A DNA stretch of 64,000 nt, from NCBI GenBank assembly GCA_017502465.1, contig JAFVUY010000025.1, forward strand, positions 51,846-115,845, given 5' to 3'. Shown here in pieces: positions 1 to 7,956 of the stretch. The stretch is from Bacilli bacterium (GTDB lineage Bacteria; Bacillota_I; Bacilli_A; RFN20; CAG-826). Under the pieces are notes generated by a model. The model did not search any database. It was not told the origin of the DNA and worked only from the letters and a program-made list of their open reading frames with translations. A program made the position numbers and the translations under genes. Numbering within the stretch: the stretch's first letter is position 1; every line of letters starts with the position of its first letter.

Positions 1-369
1 CTTAATAGTAAATTCTTTCAACACATTATTTGCCCACGATCTAAATTCTATGGCCTTAGTAGAATTAACTCTATAACCAATAGCTAAAATCATTTCTAAA
101 GAGCAATATAGAACACTTCTAGAAACTTCTCTTGTGCCTTCTAATTGTTTAACATTAATTTTTCGTAAAACTTTATTTTCATCTAATTCTTTAGAAATAA
201 TTATTTCTTTAATATGATAAGCAATATTGCTTACTGCACAATCAAAAAGTTCGCTAATAGCTTTTTGTGTTGCCCATATATTATCATCATTAATGATAAT
301 GTTTATAGATGACGAATCAGATTGGTATATAACTGATAAAAATTCTATTACTTCATTTCTTTTTTTCAT
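1..369 (-). CDS. RhuM-family protein, N-terminal part (runs off the window)
   Basis: I translated this minus-strand reading frame by hand from an ATG at 369; it stays open to the window edge, so only about 123 residues are seen. The product has the hallmarks of the RhuM (virulence protein) family: a DDNIWATQKAISELF-like start, then VSNIAYHIKEI, an EGTREVSR stretch, and the block IGYRVNSTKAIEFRSWAN followed by VLKEF. RhuM proteins are common on prophages and genomic islands; their function is poorly known, and the N-terminal part looks like a winged-helix DNA-binding domain. A good sigma-A-type promoter and a repeated operator-like element lie just upstream. Family assignment is confident; function is not. 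Confidence 0.85.
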   Translation of the reverse strand, partial: MKKRNEVIEFLSVIYQSDSSSINIIINDDNIWATQKAISELFDCAVSNIAYHIKEIIISKELDENKVLRKINVKQLEGTREVSRSVLYCSLEMILAIGYRVNSTKAIEFRSWANNVLKEFTIK

Positions 370-387
370 TATTATTCACCCATTAAT

Positions 388-416
388 ATTATATAATAGA
401 AAAGATGAACTTTCAA
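388..416 (-). promoter_or_regulatory. promoter of the RhuM-family gene
   Basis: Read on the minus strand, a TTGAAA -35 box (411-416) is separated by 17 bases from a perfect TATAAT -10 box (388-393). The start codon of the RhuM-family gene is 18 bases further on. The fit to the housekeeping consensus is strong. Confidence 0.75.
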
Positions 417-421
417 GATTT

Positions 422-462
422 TTGATAAGTTTGCTGAACTTGTCAATTTTTTTGATAAGTTC
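422..462. promoter_or_regulatory. operator-like triple repeat upstream of the RhuM promoter
   Basis: Three 11-base sites occur just upstream of the -35 box: TTGATAAGTTT (422-432), GAACTTGTCAA (436-446, inverted) and TTGATAAGTTC (452-462). The second and third form an inverted repeat with 11-base arms and a 5-base spacer, with one mismatch. Spacing and position suggest binding of a dimeric regulator, perhaps encoded nearby. No protein partner can be named. Confidence 0.5.
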
Positions 463-637
463 ACTAGAATATTTTGAGAAAATATATTGTCTCAAGTATC
501 GCAAATCAGTCAGTTTTTGTTTTGAAACCCACTACAAAAAACATAAAATAATACAACACAACTAACAAGCAATACTATCCTAATCGTAAAAAGCTAAAAA
601 TGTAGATTTTTTGGACTAAAAACGAGCTTAAAAGTAA

Positions 638-666
638 AAAAGACTGATAAAGTGTATCAATCTTTT
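638..666. terminator. probable hairpin terminator downstream of the three-gene cassette
   Basis: The sequence AAAAGA-C-TGATA, a 5-base loop, then TATCA-A-TCTTTT forms a hairpin with one internal C-A mismatch and a run of T on one side and A on the other. It sits between the divergent RhuM-family promoter region and the stop codon of the 213-residue gene at 790, so it could end transcription of the cassette. It is a weak, AT-rich stem. Confidence 0.35.
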
Positions 667-751
667 AGCTTCATAATGCCCTTGAAGAATATTGCTGATA
701 CAAATCAAGGTTTTGCCGATAGGTTGAAGAAGTCCTTTGATACAAAATCAC

Positions 752-775
752 TGAGGTGACAGGACTTGAACCTAT
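752..775 (-). other. tRNA 3'-end-like sequence (possible attachment-site remnant)
   Basis: On the minus strand this reads as a T-arm, ATAGG-TTCAAGT-CCTGT, with all five stem pairs formed (one is T-G), followed by CACCTCA, which would be the 3' half of an acceptor stem. No matching 5' half (TGAGGTG) or anticodon arm is found next to it, and no CCA follows. It may be the copied tRNA end left by integration of a mobile element, or a chance resemblance. Confidence 0.3.
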
Positions 776-789
776 TTTCAGCATTAATT

Positions 790-1431
790 CTAATCACTAT
801 ATTCGTTTAATTCAACTTTAAATCCCTCTTTTGTCGATCTCAAATTGTATAATGGTTGATTTCTTTCACCATCAACAGAGATTCTTATCGGTTTAGATTC
901 AAACGCCATTTCTTCTATAACAATTTGAAAATATAACTCAGGCGATGTTGCAACCATTGTTATTCTTCCGTCGTTGTACACATCTAATTCGGTATTCCCT
1001 CTTTCAATAGGATGAAAATATTTAATAGTTATTGGACATCCAATTTTGTTTACAAGGGTAACAATTTTGAAATATGGATATCGTTTGCTTTGAATATTTT
1101 GAAGCCTATATTTATTGTCGTTAGCTTCGTTAAGTAAAGGAAGCCAAGTTGTCAAAACATACATAGCTGGAATTTTGTAATTGTTTTCTGCAATATCAGC
1201 TAGGTACTTGGTAAATCTTTTGACTAAACCAAAAGCAGCACAAAACGCAAAATTATCTTCATCAACATAGCAAGAGTCACAAACACGTGAATAGCTTCCT
1301 AAAAGTCTATTGAATATACTTCTCTCTGCAAAAAACATATCGCAATCTTCATCCATTTCACCGCTTCTTCCTAGATTGATAAAAGATTCCAAGCAAGATA
1401 GAAGTTCGTTTAATCCTATCAACGTTTTCAT
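790..1431 (-). CDS. unrecognised protein, third gene of the cassette
   Basis: This encodes a 213-residue protein that I do not recognise. There is no signal peptide or clear membrane segment. The N-terminal half is mostly helical and contains four cysteines (CDMFF, CDSC and FCAAF); the C-terminal half looks beta-rich, with alternating hydrophobic residues. The start codon directly abuts the stop codon of the upstream 466-residue gene, so the two are almost certainly co-translated. Its place at the end of an operon with two membrane-associated proteins suggests a soluble partner of them. Any function would be a guess. Confidence 0.7.
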   Translation of the reverse strand: MKTLIGLNELLSCLESFINLGRSGEMDEDCDMFFAERSIFNRLLGSYSRVCDSCYVDEDNFAFCAAFGLVKRFTKYLADIAENNYKIPAMYVLTTWLPLLNEANDNKYRLQNIQSKRYPYFKIVTLVNKIGCPITIKYFHPIERGNTELDVYNDGRITMVATSPELYFQIVIEEMAFESKPIRISVDGERNQPLYNLRSTKEGFKVELNEYSD

Positions 1432-2832
1432 TCATTTTCTCCTTTTAAATGAAATTTCAATTTTATCACCAGAGTCAATTTTTTCATCGAAAGACTCATA
1501 GATTTCAAATTCTTTTTCTAATCCTAGACTAACACATAAATTATATAATGATTCACCATTTATTTCTTTTGATAAATCACCAGTAAAAACATCTTTAATA
1601 GACTCTATAAGCTCTTTATTATCGTCTATATATTGCTTCAAATCATTATTAATCTCATCTAATTTGTTTTTTATAGATTCCATTAATTCAATGTCTTTTT
1701 CATGACTTAATACATCTTGTTCTTCATCAGTAGTAGGTTTTCGTTTAAACAAACTATGCCATAATTGATTAAGAACGATTGTACTTACCAATTTAATTAA
1801 TGGGTGACCTGCCAAAATAAAGTTTACCCCTAAATTTATAGTTGTTAATGCTGTGGAAGCAATAATGTTGTGCAAAAAATCGTTATATGATATCTGACCT
1901 TTTTTTAAATGATAAAATGCTCTTCCTAAGTCGATAGTTCCGTTAGCAATAACTAGTGCATTAACATTTTCTCTTAGGAAAAAAGTATTGCTTTTGTAAC
2001 CAATATATTTAATTCCGTTAGCAATCGAACTCGACAACAAACCATGGCCAGCGGCTTTAGCAGTATCGATTCCAATATTTTTAGCCGTTGTTTTTATGTC
2101 TTGCTCATCCTTAAAATATTTATAAAAATTTTGAGCAGAAGATATTACACAACCAACTACAGTACTAGTAAGAGTAACTGCCTTAGTGTTATTAACGCAT
2201 TCATTAATAAAAGCCTTGTTTTGTTGTGTGCGAATATAATTTTCTAGTTTAACAAGGTCAACCTTTCCATCAGAACCTTGCAAAGAATATAATTCGGCAT
2301 TCGATGTTCCAGCCATAGCTCCAGTTTCTGAATCATAAAAACCAGGCTTTAAATTTTGCAATGTATCATATTCTTCTCTTGTAATGGTGCCGTTCCTAAG
2401 TTTTTGTTCTAAAAGATTTTTAACAGGTTGATACATATCAGAGGTCGTAATACGTGCCATTCCAGAATATTTTTCTTTAGAAAACGCATTAACTATCCAC
2501 TCTGGATTATTGCTAACTTTAGCTTGGAAACACCACTTTCCACCATCATAAAAAACGCTTAAATCGTCAGGAGATTGATATAGCCCTCTGCCAGCATTCA
2601 CAGGCTCGTAATTAAAGATTTTTCCTCTTTCGGCTGCTGCAACTTTTACTTTAGCGCCTTCAATAAATTCGAAAAGATTCCCTCTACTAAAATAATATGG
2701 CGTATTTTGCACCCTTTGTGCTTCCACTCTCAAGCTATCATAAGCAACTTTAGATACTTCTGTAGCCAAAATACTATTATCACTTAAAGCGGAACCTATG
2801 TAATCAAAACTGTTGTTGTGCTTTTTTTGCAT
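1432..2832 (-). CDS. unrecognised protein with a hydrophobic glycine/alanine-rich core, second gene of the cassette
   Basis: The product is 466 residues. Residues 1-200 are soluble and look mixed alpha/beta, with a YFSRGNLFEFIEG segment. Residues about 210-370 hold several hydrophobic or small-residue helices (for example AVTLTSTVVGCVISSAQ and IIASTALTTINLGVNFILAG) that could insert in or lie on a membrane. Residues about 380-430 are charged and predicted coiled coil. It starts one base after the 324-residue gene ends and abuts the 213-residue gene. The layout (soluble head, amphipathic membrane-active core, coiled coil) recalls membrane-acting effector proteins, but there is no recognised family motif. 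Confidence 0.7.
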   Translation of the reverse strand: MQKKHNNSFDYIGSALSDNSILATEVSKVAYDSLRVEAQRVQNTPYYFSRGNLFEFIEGAKVKVAAAERGKIFNYEPVNAGRGLYQSPDDLSVFYDGGKWCFQAKVSNNPEWIVNAFSKEKYSGMARITTSDMYQPVKNLLEQKLRNGTITREEYDTLQNLKPGFYDSETGAMAGTSNAELYSLQGSDGKVDLVKLENYIRTQQNKAFINECVNNTKAVTLTSTVVGCVISSAQNFYKYFKDEQDIKTTAKNIGIDTAKAAGHGLLSSSIANGIKYIGYKSNTFFLRENVNALVIANGTIDLGRAFYHLKKGQISYNDFLHNIIASTALTTINLGVNFILAGHPLIKLVSTIVLNQLWHSLFKRKPTTDEEQDVLSHEKDIELMESIKNKLDEINNDLKQYIDDNKELIESIKDVFTGDLSKEINGESLYNLCVSLGLEKEFEIYESFDEKIDSGDKIEISFKRRK

Positions 2833-2833
2833 T

Positions 2834-3808
2834 TTATCTACTCCACATTATTTCGCTTGCATCATTCATATTACTAATAACAGCACTTGATGTATCGATA
2901 TTTATGTCCCCTTCCTTTGAAAAAAGAGGTAGATCATAGGATGCATAAACAATTTGAGCAAAAATATATGAATTTTTAAGAAGTCTTCTTTCACTGATAC
3001 TTAGATTTCTTGCGTCCACTAGTTCGAACCCTTCATTGCTTTTATCTTCTACAATACCCATCAATTCCGCAACGTAATCGGCAAAATTGAGAGTTAATGT
3101 TCTTAAGTTGTTTCCAATATAGGCAACGTAATCTAATAATTTATCGTAGGCATTGCAAAGCGAAACAGCCTCTTCAGAAAATTTCTTAGTTTTTTCATAG
3201 AATTCTAGAGCATCTTGGTAGTTTTGTTTTGATTTATAATTATTAAGAAGTCCTGTTATTGCAAAACCGGTGCCAAGCGAAATGGGAATAGCGTGAAGTA
3301 GCGTAAATGAATTCCCTAAAAGGATACTCGACATAACACCACTGACCGCTGAACTTGCCACAGTTGTGACGCCTAAAATAGCAAGCGAAACAGCAAATGA
3401 ATTTTCTTTATAATTACCATTAGAAACTATCATTTCAGCTTTACTAATTGCATAAATCATTTCCTTCATTTTGTCGACTGTCATTAGTTCTTTAGAATAA
3501 TCAAAAGAACCATCAACTTCTTCATCAACATTGAAATTTATAAACTTGTTAGACAACGTATCTAAATAATCAGCAAACACTAGTTCAACAGCATCCTTTT
3601 TAAGCTTACCGATTATTTCTAAAAACTCGCTCATCTTTGCTCTTCTCTCATCAATCGCCTTTTGGGCAGTATCAATATAATTATTACAAGCATCGATGAT
3701 CACTTTGGAATAATAATTCCTTGCTTCTGCTTCAGCGTTTTGCTTTTCACCTAAGTAGGCAAGGGCAGAAGCCACTAACGAGGTAGCAACAAAACTAATC
3801 AAACCCAT
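2834..3808 (-). CDS. unrecognised membrane-associated coiled-coil protein, first gene of the cassette
   Basis: The product is 324 residues. A short hydrophobic start (SFVATSLVASALAYLG) is followed by a long helical region rich in Glu, Lys and Ala (about 20-130). A central pair of hydrophobic segments at about 140-195 (including VSLAILGVTTVASSAVSGVM) has a short turn between them, and a second helical region follows. A helical bundle with a central hydrophobic hairpin is typical of alpha-helical pore-forming and membrane-remodelling proteins; that comparison is by architecture only. The gene starts 30 bases after the PolC-like gene, with a weak ribosome site (AGGGTG), and is followed within one base by the next gene. 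Confidence 0.7.
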   Translation of the reverse strand: MGLISFVATSLVASALAYLGEKQNAEAEARNYYSKVIIDACNNYIDTAQKAIDERRAKMSEFLEIIGKLKKDAVELVFADYLDTLSNKFINFNVDEEVDGSFDYSKELMTVDKMKEMIYAISKAEMIVSNGNYKENSFAVSLAILGVTTVASSAVSGVMSSILLGNSFTLLHAIPISLGTGFAITGLLNNYKSKQNYQDALEFYEKTKKFSEEAVSLCNAYDKLLDYVAYIGNNLRTLTLNFADYVAELMGIVEDKSNEGFELVDARNLSISERRLLKNSYIFAQIVYASYDLPLFSKEGDINIDTSSAVISNMNDASEIMWSR

Positions 3809-3838
3809 AATTCACCCTAACTTTTCTTAAGCGCGTTA

Positions 3839-6049
3839 TTAATTGAATAACGAGACAACATCAGTTTCTATGACATTGATTTCTTCTTTATTTTCAAAGA
3901 AGTACCCTCTTTCAATCATGTCAAACATATTGGAAATCAATTTTAATTCCTCACTATTAAAACCATTGGATTCAGATTTTCTTGTAAATTCCTCATTGCT
4001 CAATGATAGTATTCCAGCCAACACTTCTTTTCTTGCATCCGCATCAAAGTAAGCTGTGTAGAATTCTTTTGGATAATATACTTTGTAATATGCTTGTTTT
4101 AAGGCATTAATTACATAGTAAACAGCATGTCCTTTAGGAAATGCATATTTTATTTTATCCATTGATTGAATTAAATAATCTGGGACTTCGTGTACTCTCA
4201 ATGCATCAGCGTATACTTCCTTTATCCCTCTTCCTTTGCGAACATCTTCCATAATAGCAAAGGCTATTTTAGAATTGACGCCATATTTTTGAGTAAGGAT
4301 ATTGAATACATCATCTCTGCATCCAATTACATCTTCTAATGTATGTCCATCTTTAATTAATAACTCAGCATTATCAATCCACGTTCCTGTTCCGTGACCT
4401 AAACCAGATACTTTGATTAGGTCATTGATTGTTTTTGGTTTAGATTTTTTAATAACGCTGTACATGAACTCACTACCGAATTCAGAGATACACTCGAGTG
4501 GGTTTCCGTCTGGATTAATAATTTTCTTTTTGTTAAGTGCTTTTGAATTTTGTAAAAGTGATAAAACTTGTGGATCGTCAATTGGAACATCTTCATATTT
4601 AATACCTGTTTTTTTCTCTAAGGTTCTAAACAAGTCCAAATCAATATGTCCAAGAACATCCATCTTTAAAATGCTGTCATGTAAATTGCGGAAGTCTGTT
4701 ACTGTTGTTGGCATTCCATAAACGTTTTTAATTGCAGTATACTTGTAAAAATCATTATTTGTACTCTTTAGCATGAATCCGCCTGGATGCATTCCTAATT
4801 CGACAACTGTGTCCATTAATTTAAAGGTGTTTGTATCTTTTAAACTATCGTAATAGTGCTTATCGTTTTGTACATATTTTGTAACCAAATATGAGGCATT
4901 GTAATCGGTTAATGTATATAGAGAACCTGCTCTAACTACATTAAATTCACCAACTAATACTTGTAAAAATTCAAAAATTTCATCATGTAATTTGACAGAA
5001 ACATTTAAATCAATATCTGGCATTTTATCTAAATCAAAGCCAAGGAACGTTTGACATGGAATATTCCATTCAATTGGATCAATAGCAGTTATTCCTAAAG
5101 CATAGGAGAGTAATGCAGAACTGGCAGAACCTCTGCAACCAACAAGTTCCTTTTTCTTTTTGGCGAATTCTGCAATCTTATATGCGATATAGAATAAATT
5201 CCAATATTTATGTTTAATTACGCTCTCTAATTCTAAATCTAATCTAGAGGCATAATTTTCTAATTTAAATTCGTGCCTATTTTTAATACATTTTTTAACA
5301 AGTTTCCTAAAATCATCTTCATTAATTAAATTAGGAAAATCAAAATAAGCTGCATATCCTTCAAAAACGTTTTCTTCAATTTTTTCATATATTTTTTTAG
5401 GATTTTCAAATACTAATTGGGAAGGAAAACTATTTAATAAGTCATTACCATTTTTTAGAAAACGGTATTCCTTTGAATAATTATTTTGTAAGGCATCAAA
5501 TAATAGCTTGTCACCTTTATTTATATAATACGAATCAGATATGGCTATTAGCTTTCTCATGATTACTTTAGATATAGATTTATCAGCAAAATTTAATTTG
5601 TTTCTTTCAGTAATTCCAACATAATTGAAATTCTTTAATAAGAAGTCAAAATTATCACAACTATCATTCAAAACACCAATTGTTATCAAATCTTCTTTGG
5701 AATTCAATAGGTCATCTAATTTATTTTGGCAGTTAAATAAATCATCTTCTGGTGTGGATATACTAATTATTTTATTAATCGCAGGAACACCATTTTTGTT
5801 TTTTGCCAAAACAACAATTCTATTTCCTTCTATATTGATGGTAACGCCATAAATTGGCTTGATATTATTTGTTTTACATGCTCTAAAAAATTCGAAATAC
5901 CCTGCTGTGTTGTAGTCATCACAAATTGCCAGAGCTTCAATTCCTAATTCTTTTGCCGCTTTAACAACATCAGTAGGCGATCCAATGCCTTTTCTCATAG
6001 AATAACTAGTGTGTACACAAAGCTCAACTCTTTTGATTTCTTCTTCCAT
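3839..6049 (-). CDS. compact PolC-family DNA polymerase without exonuclease, OB or zinc-finger modules
   Basis: I start this at the ATG at 6049, preceded by AGGAG; a longer frame to 6142 would need a TTG. The product is 736 residues. It aligns by eye to the polymerase half of the host PolC in this window: GCRGSAS (304-310), MPDIDLN with the metal-binding Asp pair D345 and D347, MHPGG (420-424), and LKMDVLGHID with the third Asp (D464). All three catalytic acidic residues are kept. The PHP domain at the start is degenerate: the HxH motif is CVH (11-13) and the usual DH is DD (44-45), so nuclease activity is unlikely. The 3'-5' exonuclease, the OB domain and the Cys4 finger between the GITAIDP and FLGF motifs are absent. 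It may serve replication of a mobile element or a defence role. Confidence 0.85.
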   Translation of the reverse strand: MEEEIKRVELCVHTSYSMRKGIGSPTDVVKAAKELGIEALAICDDYNTAGYFEFFRACKTNNIKPIYGVTINIEGNRIVVLAKNKNGVPAINKIISISTPEDDLFNCQNKLDDLLNSKEDLITIGVLNDSCDNFDFLLKNFNYVGITERNKLNFADKSISKVIMRKLIAISDSYYINKGDKLLFDALQNNYSKEYRFLKNGNDLLNSFPSQLVFENPKKIYEKIEENVFEGYAAYFDFPNLINEDDFRKLVKKCIKNRHEFKLENYASRLDLELESVIKHKYWNLFYIAYKIAEFAKKKKELVGCRGSASSALLSYALGITAIDPIEWNIPCQTFLGFDLDKMPDIDLNVSVKLHDEIFEFLQVLVGEFNVVRAGSLYTLTDYNASYLVTKYVQNDKHYYDSLKDTNTFKLMDTVVELGMHPGGFMLKSTNNDFYKYTAIKNVYGMPTTVTDFRNLHDSILKMDVLGHIDLDLFRTLEKKTGIKYEDVPIDDPQVLSLLQNSKALNKKKIINPDGNPLECISEFGSEFMYSVIKKSKPKTINDLIKVSGLGHGTGTWIDNAELLIKDGHTLEDVIGCRDDVFNILTQKYGVNSKIAFAIMEDVRKGRGIKEVYADALRVHEVPDYLIQSMDKIKYAFPKGHAVYYVINALKQAYYKVYYPKEFYTAYFDADARKEVLAGILSLSNEEFTRKSESNGFNSEELKLISNMFDMIERGYFFENKEEINVIETDVVSLFN

Positions 6050-6075
6050 TTTGGTTTCTCCTAATAAATAAAAAT

Positions 6076-6106
6076 GAACCATTTGCTTTAATTCGCTCAA
6101 AGGTTC
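6076..6106 (-). other. inverted repeat in the leader of the PolC-like gene
   Basis: On the minus strand GAACC-TTTG and CAAA-T-GGTTC can pair across a 12-base loop with one bulge, about 27 bases before the proposed start codon. It could be a leader hairpin controlling expression, or an operator. No regulator is known. Confidence 0.3.
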
Positions 6107-6262
6107 ACATATATGCATTATTAGTTCCGCCAATAGAGACAAATCTCAGCAATTATTTTGTTCTACTGAACGCCGCTCTGCACTCAAATCGAGCCACGCC
6201 CTAGCATTATTATTTTAACAAGTCTCGCAACATAGAAAAACTGAAATTTGATTCATATTTTT

Positions 6263-6278
6263 TTACTACTTGTAGTAA
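6263..6278. repeat. short inverted repeat beside the recombinase genes
   Basis: TTACTAC and GTAGTAA form perfect 7-base arms around a TT dinucleotide. The site is about 60 bases beyond the stop codon of the second serine recombinase. Large serine recombinases cut at a central dinucleotide between imperfect inverted repeats and usually lie next to their attachment site, so this is a candidate left attachment site. It could equally be an operator. Confidence 0.3.
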
Positions 6279-6296
6279 TTTTAGGAGAGTAATGTA

Positions 6297-6330
6297 TAAA
6301 AAAAGACCGAGCAGATTTCTCCACTCGGTT
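6297..6330 (-). terminator. rho-independent terminator after the recombinase pair
   Basis: Arms ACCGAG (6306-6311) and CTCGGT (6324-6329) flank a 12-base loop, and on the minus strand the hairpin is followed by a run of seven T. It lies just after the stop codon of the second recombinase at 6340. Confidence 0.75.
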
Positions 6331-6339
6331 CTTCTCTTC

Positions 6340-7956
6340 TTATTTAACTGTTGTAACTAAAGTCTTTTGGATACCTACTTTGAACTTGAATGTTAGTTTG
6401 GTACGTTCATTAATAACAACCGAATCAACCATACTTCTAAATACTAACGGATCAAATGTATCTAATGAAATTCCACCATCTATCAACTTGTTGATATCGT
6501 TGATTCTTTCTTCCATGACTTGTGACAAGATGCTTTCAGATTCTAATTCTTCAAGTTTCTTTCTTTTGATTTCGATTTCTTCTGCTAACTTTTGTCCTCT
6601 AGTGGCATATTCTTTAGCGTCGATCAAACCTTTGGTTTTCTTCTTATGTAGTTCAAGCATTTCTTCTTGAAGGCCAATTAGTTGAAGCTCCATTTCATCT
6701 TTGGATACTGTTGGCCTATTGGTTATTGCTTCCAACATTGCATTATTAAGCATTGTCTTTAATTCATTAGCATCGCCAATCAATTCTTTTAAAGCTTCTA
6801 GGAAAGCATTCTCAATTGACCTTTCACTGATGCTATTTTGTGGGCAAGAACTACTATCGTTAAAATGATTAGTACAAGTCCAACAAGGAATGTTTTTATG
6901 GTTACCGCCACGCATATTGGAGTTTCTAACATAAAACTCACCACAACATCCACATCGAATCATTTTAGAGAAAGTGAATCTATTAGAATACTTGCCGACA
7001 ATTCGTTGACCAACCTTGAGTTTCTCCTCTCTTTTCTTCATTTCAAATTGAACCAAATCAAAGGTTTCTTTTGACACGATTGGAGGAAGAGCATGTTCCA
7101 CATAATATGAATCAACTTGTCCTTCATTTTTGTATCTTTTCTTTGAAAGAACATCTGGTTTAAAGGTTTTGCCCATCATTACAGCACCATAATATTTCTC
7201 GTTAGTTAAGATGCTTTTAATGTTGTTTGCTCTCCATATTTGTTTATGTGCTGGGGTAGGAATATTTTCATTATTAAGTTCCTTACTAATTTCAGACATA
7301 GCTTTGCCATTTAAGAATTCTCTATAAATCCTTCTTACTATTTCAGCTTCTTCTGGAACTATCTCATATGATCCATCATCCTTTTTCTTGAAACCCATAA
7401 AGTTCTTATAGTTGAAGACGAATTCTCCTTTTTCAAACTTCTTTTGATAAGTCCATTTGATGTTTTTGGAGATTGTTCTAGACTCTTCTTCAGCGGTTGC
7501 AGCTAAGATTGTTAAAAGTATTTCGCCACCACCACTTGATGTATCTAAATTATGTGTTTCAAAGAAAACAGAGATTCCAAGTTCTTTTAATTCACGAATG
7601 TATTTAAGAGCATCAACAGTATTACGAGCAAATCTAGCTAAAGATTTAACGAGGATTTTATCGATTTTTCCTTCCCTACAATCCTCCATCATTTGCATAA
7701 AACCAGGCCTTTTGTCTGCTCTTGTACCTGTAACGCCAGGATCACTATAGACTTGAACAAACTTCCAATCTGGATTGCTTGATATGAGGTTTGTGTAATA
7801 ACTGACTTGTCTATCAAAAGAATCTTCTTGTTCATCGCTATCAGTAGAAACACGTGCATATGCCGCTACTCTAAGAAGGTGATTCCCTTCGTTAGTTCCA
7901 GCATTCTTATAATTGAATGGGTTAGCTTTGATAATTCTAACTGTACTAGTTGACAT
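6340..7956 (-). CDS. large serine recombinase, second of a pair
   Basis: The product is 538 residues. The N-terminal resolvase domain has AAYARVS with the nucleophilic Ser, a second block VKSLARFARN, and the E-loop region ILAATAEEE (about 30-180). The central recombinase domain follows (about 190-300, with EAEIVRRIY). A zinc ribbon at about 345-380 has CGCCGEF and a later CWTC. The rest is coiled coil (about 400-490). This is the standard build of phage and integrative-element large serine integrases. Its first 11 bases overlap the end of the other recombinase, with AGGAGG inside that gene, so the two proteins are made together. In prophages with such pairs, one or both carry out integration and excision. 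Confidence 0.93.
   Translation of the reverse strand: MSTSTVRIIKANPFNYKNAGTNEGNHLLRVAAYARVSTDSDEQEDSFDRQVSYYTNLISSNPDWKFVQVYSDPGVTGTRADKRPGFMQMMEDCREGKIDKILVKSLARFARNTVDALKYIRELKELGISVFFETHNLDTSSGGGEILLTILAATAEEESRTISKNIKWTYQKKFEKGEFVFNYKNFMGFKKKDDGSYEIVPEEAEIVRRIYREFLNGKAMSEISKELNNENIPTPAHKQIWRANNIKSILTNEKYYGAVMMGKTFKPDVLSKKRYKNEGQVDSYYVEHALPPIVSKETFDLVQFEMKKREEKLKVGQRIVGKYSNRFTFSKMIRCGCCGEFYVRNSNMRGGNHKNIPCWTCTNHFNDSSSCPQNSISERSIENAFLEALKELIGDANELKTMLNNAMLEAITNRPTVSKDEMELQLIGLQEEMLELHKKKTKGLIDAKEYATRGQKLAEEIEIKRKKLEELESESILSQVMEERINDINKLIDGGISLDTFDPLVFRSMVDSVVINERTKLTFKFKVGIQKTLVTTVK

Noticed and set aside
227..565. Plus-strand open frame of 112 codons opposite the RhuM region
   Set aside because: It runs antisense to the recognisable RhuM reading frame and its promoter and has no ribosome site or family likeness.
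3839..6049. Reading the PolC-like gene as a decayed copy of host polC
   Set aside because: It is open over 736 codons, keeps all catalytic Asp and differs widely from the host gene in sequence, so it is not a recent broken copy.
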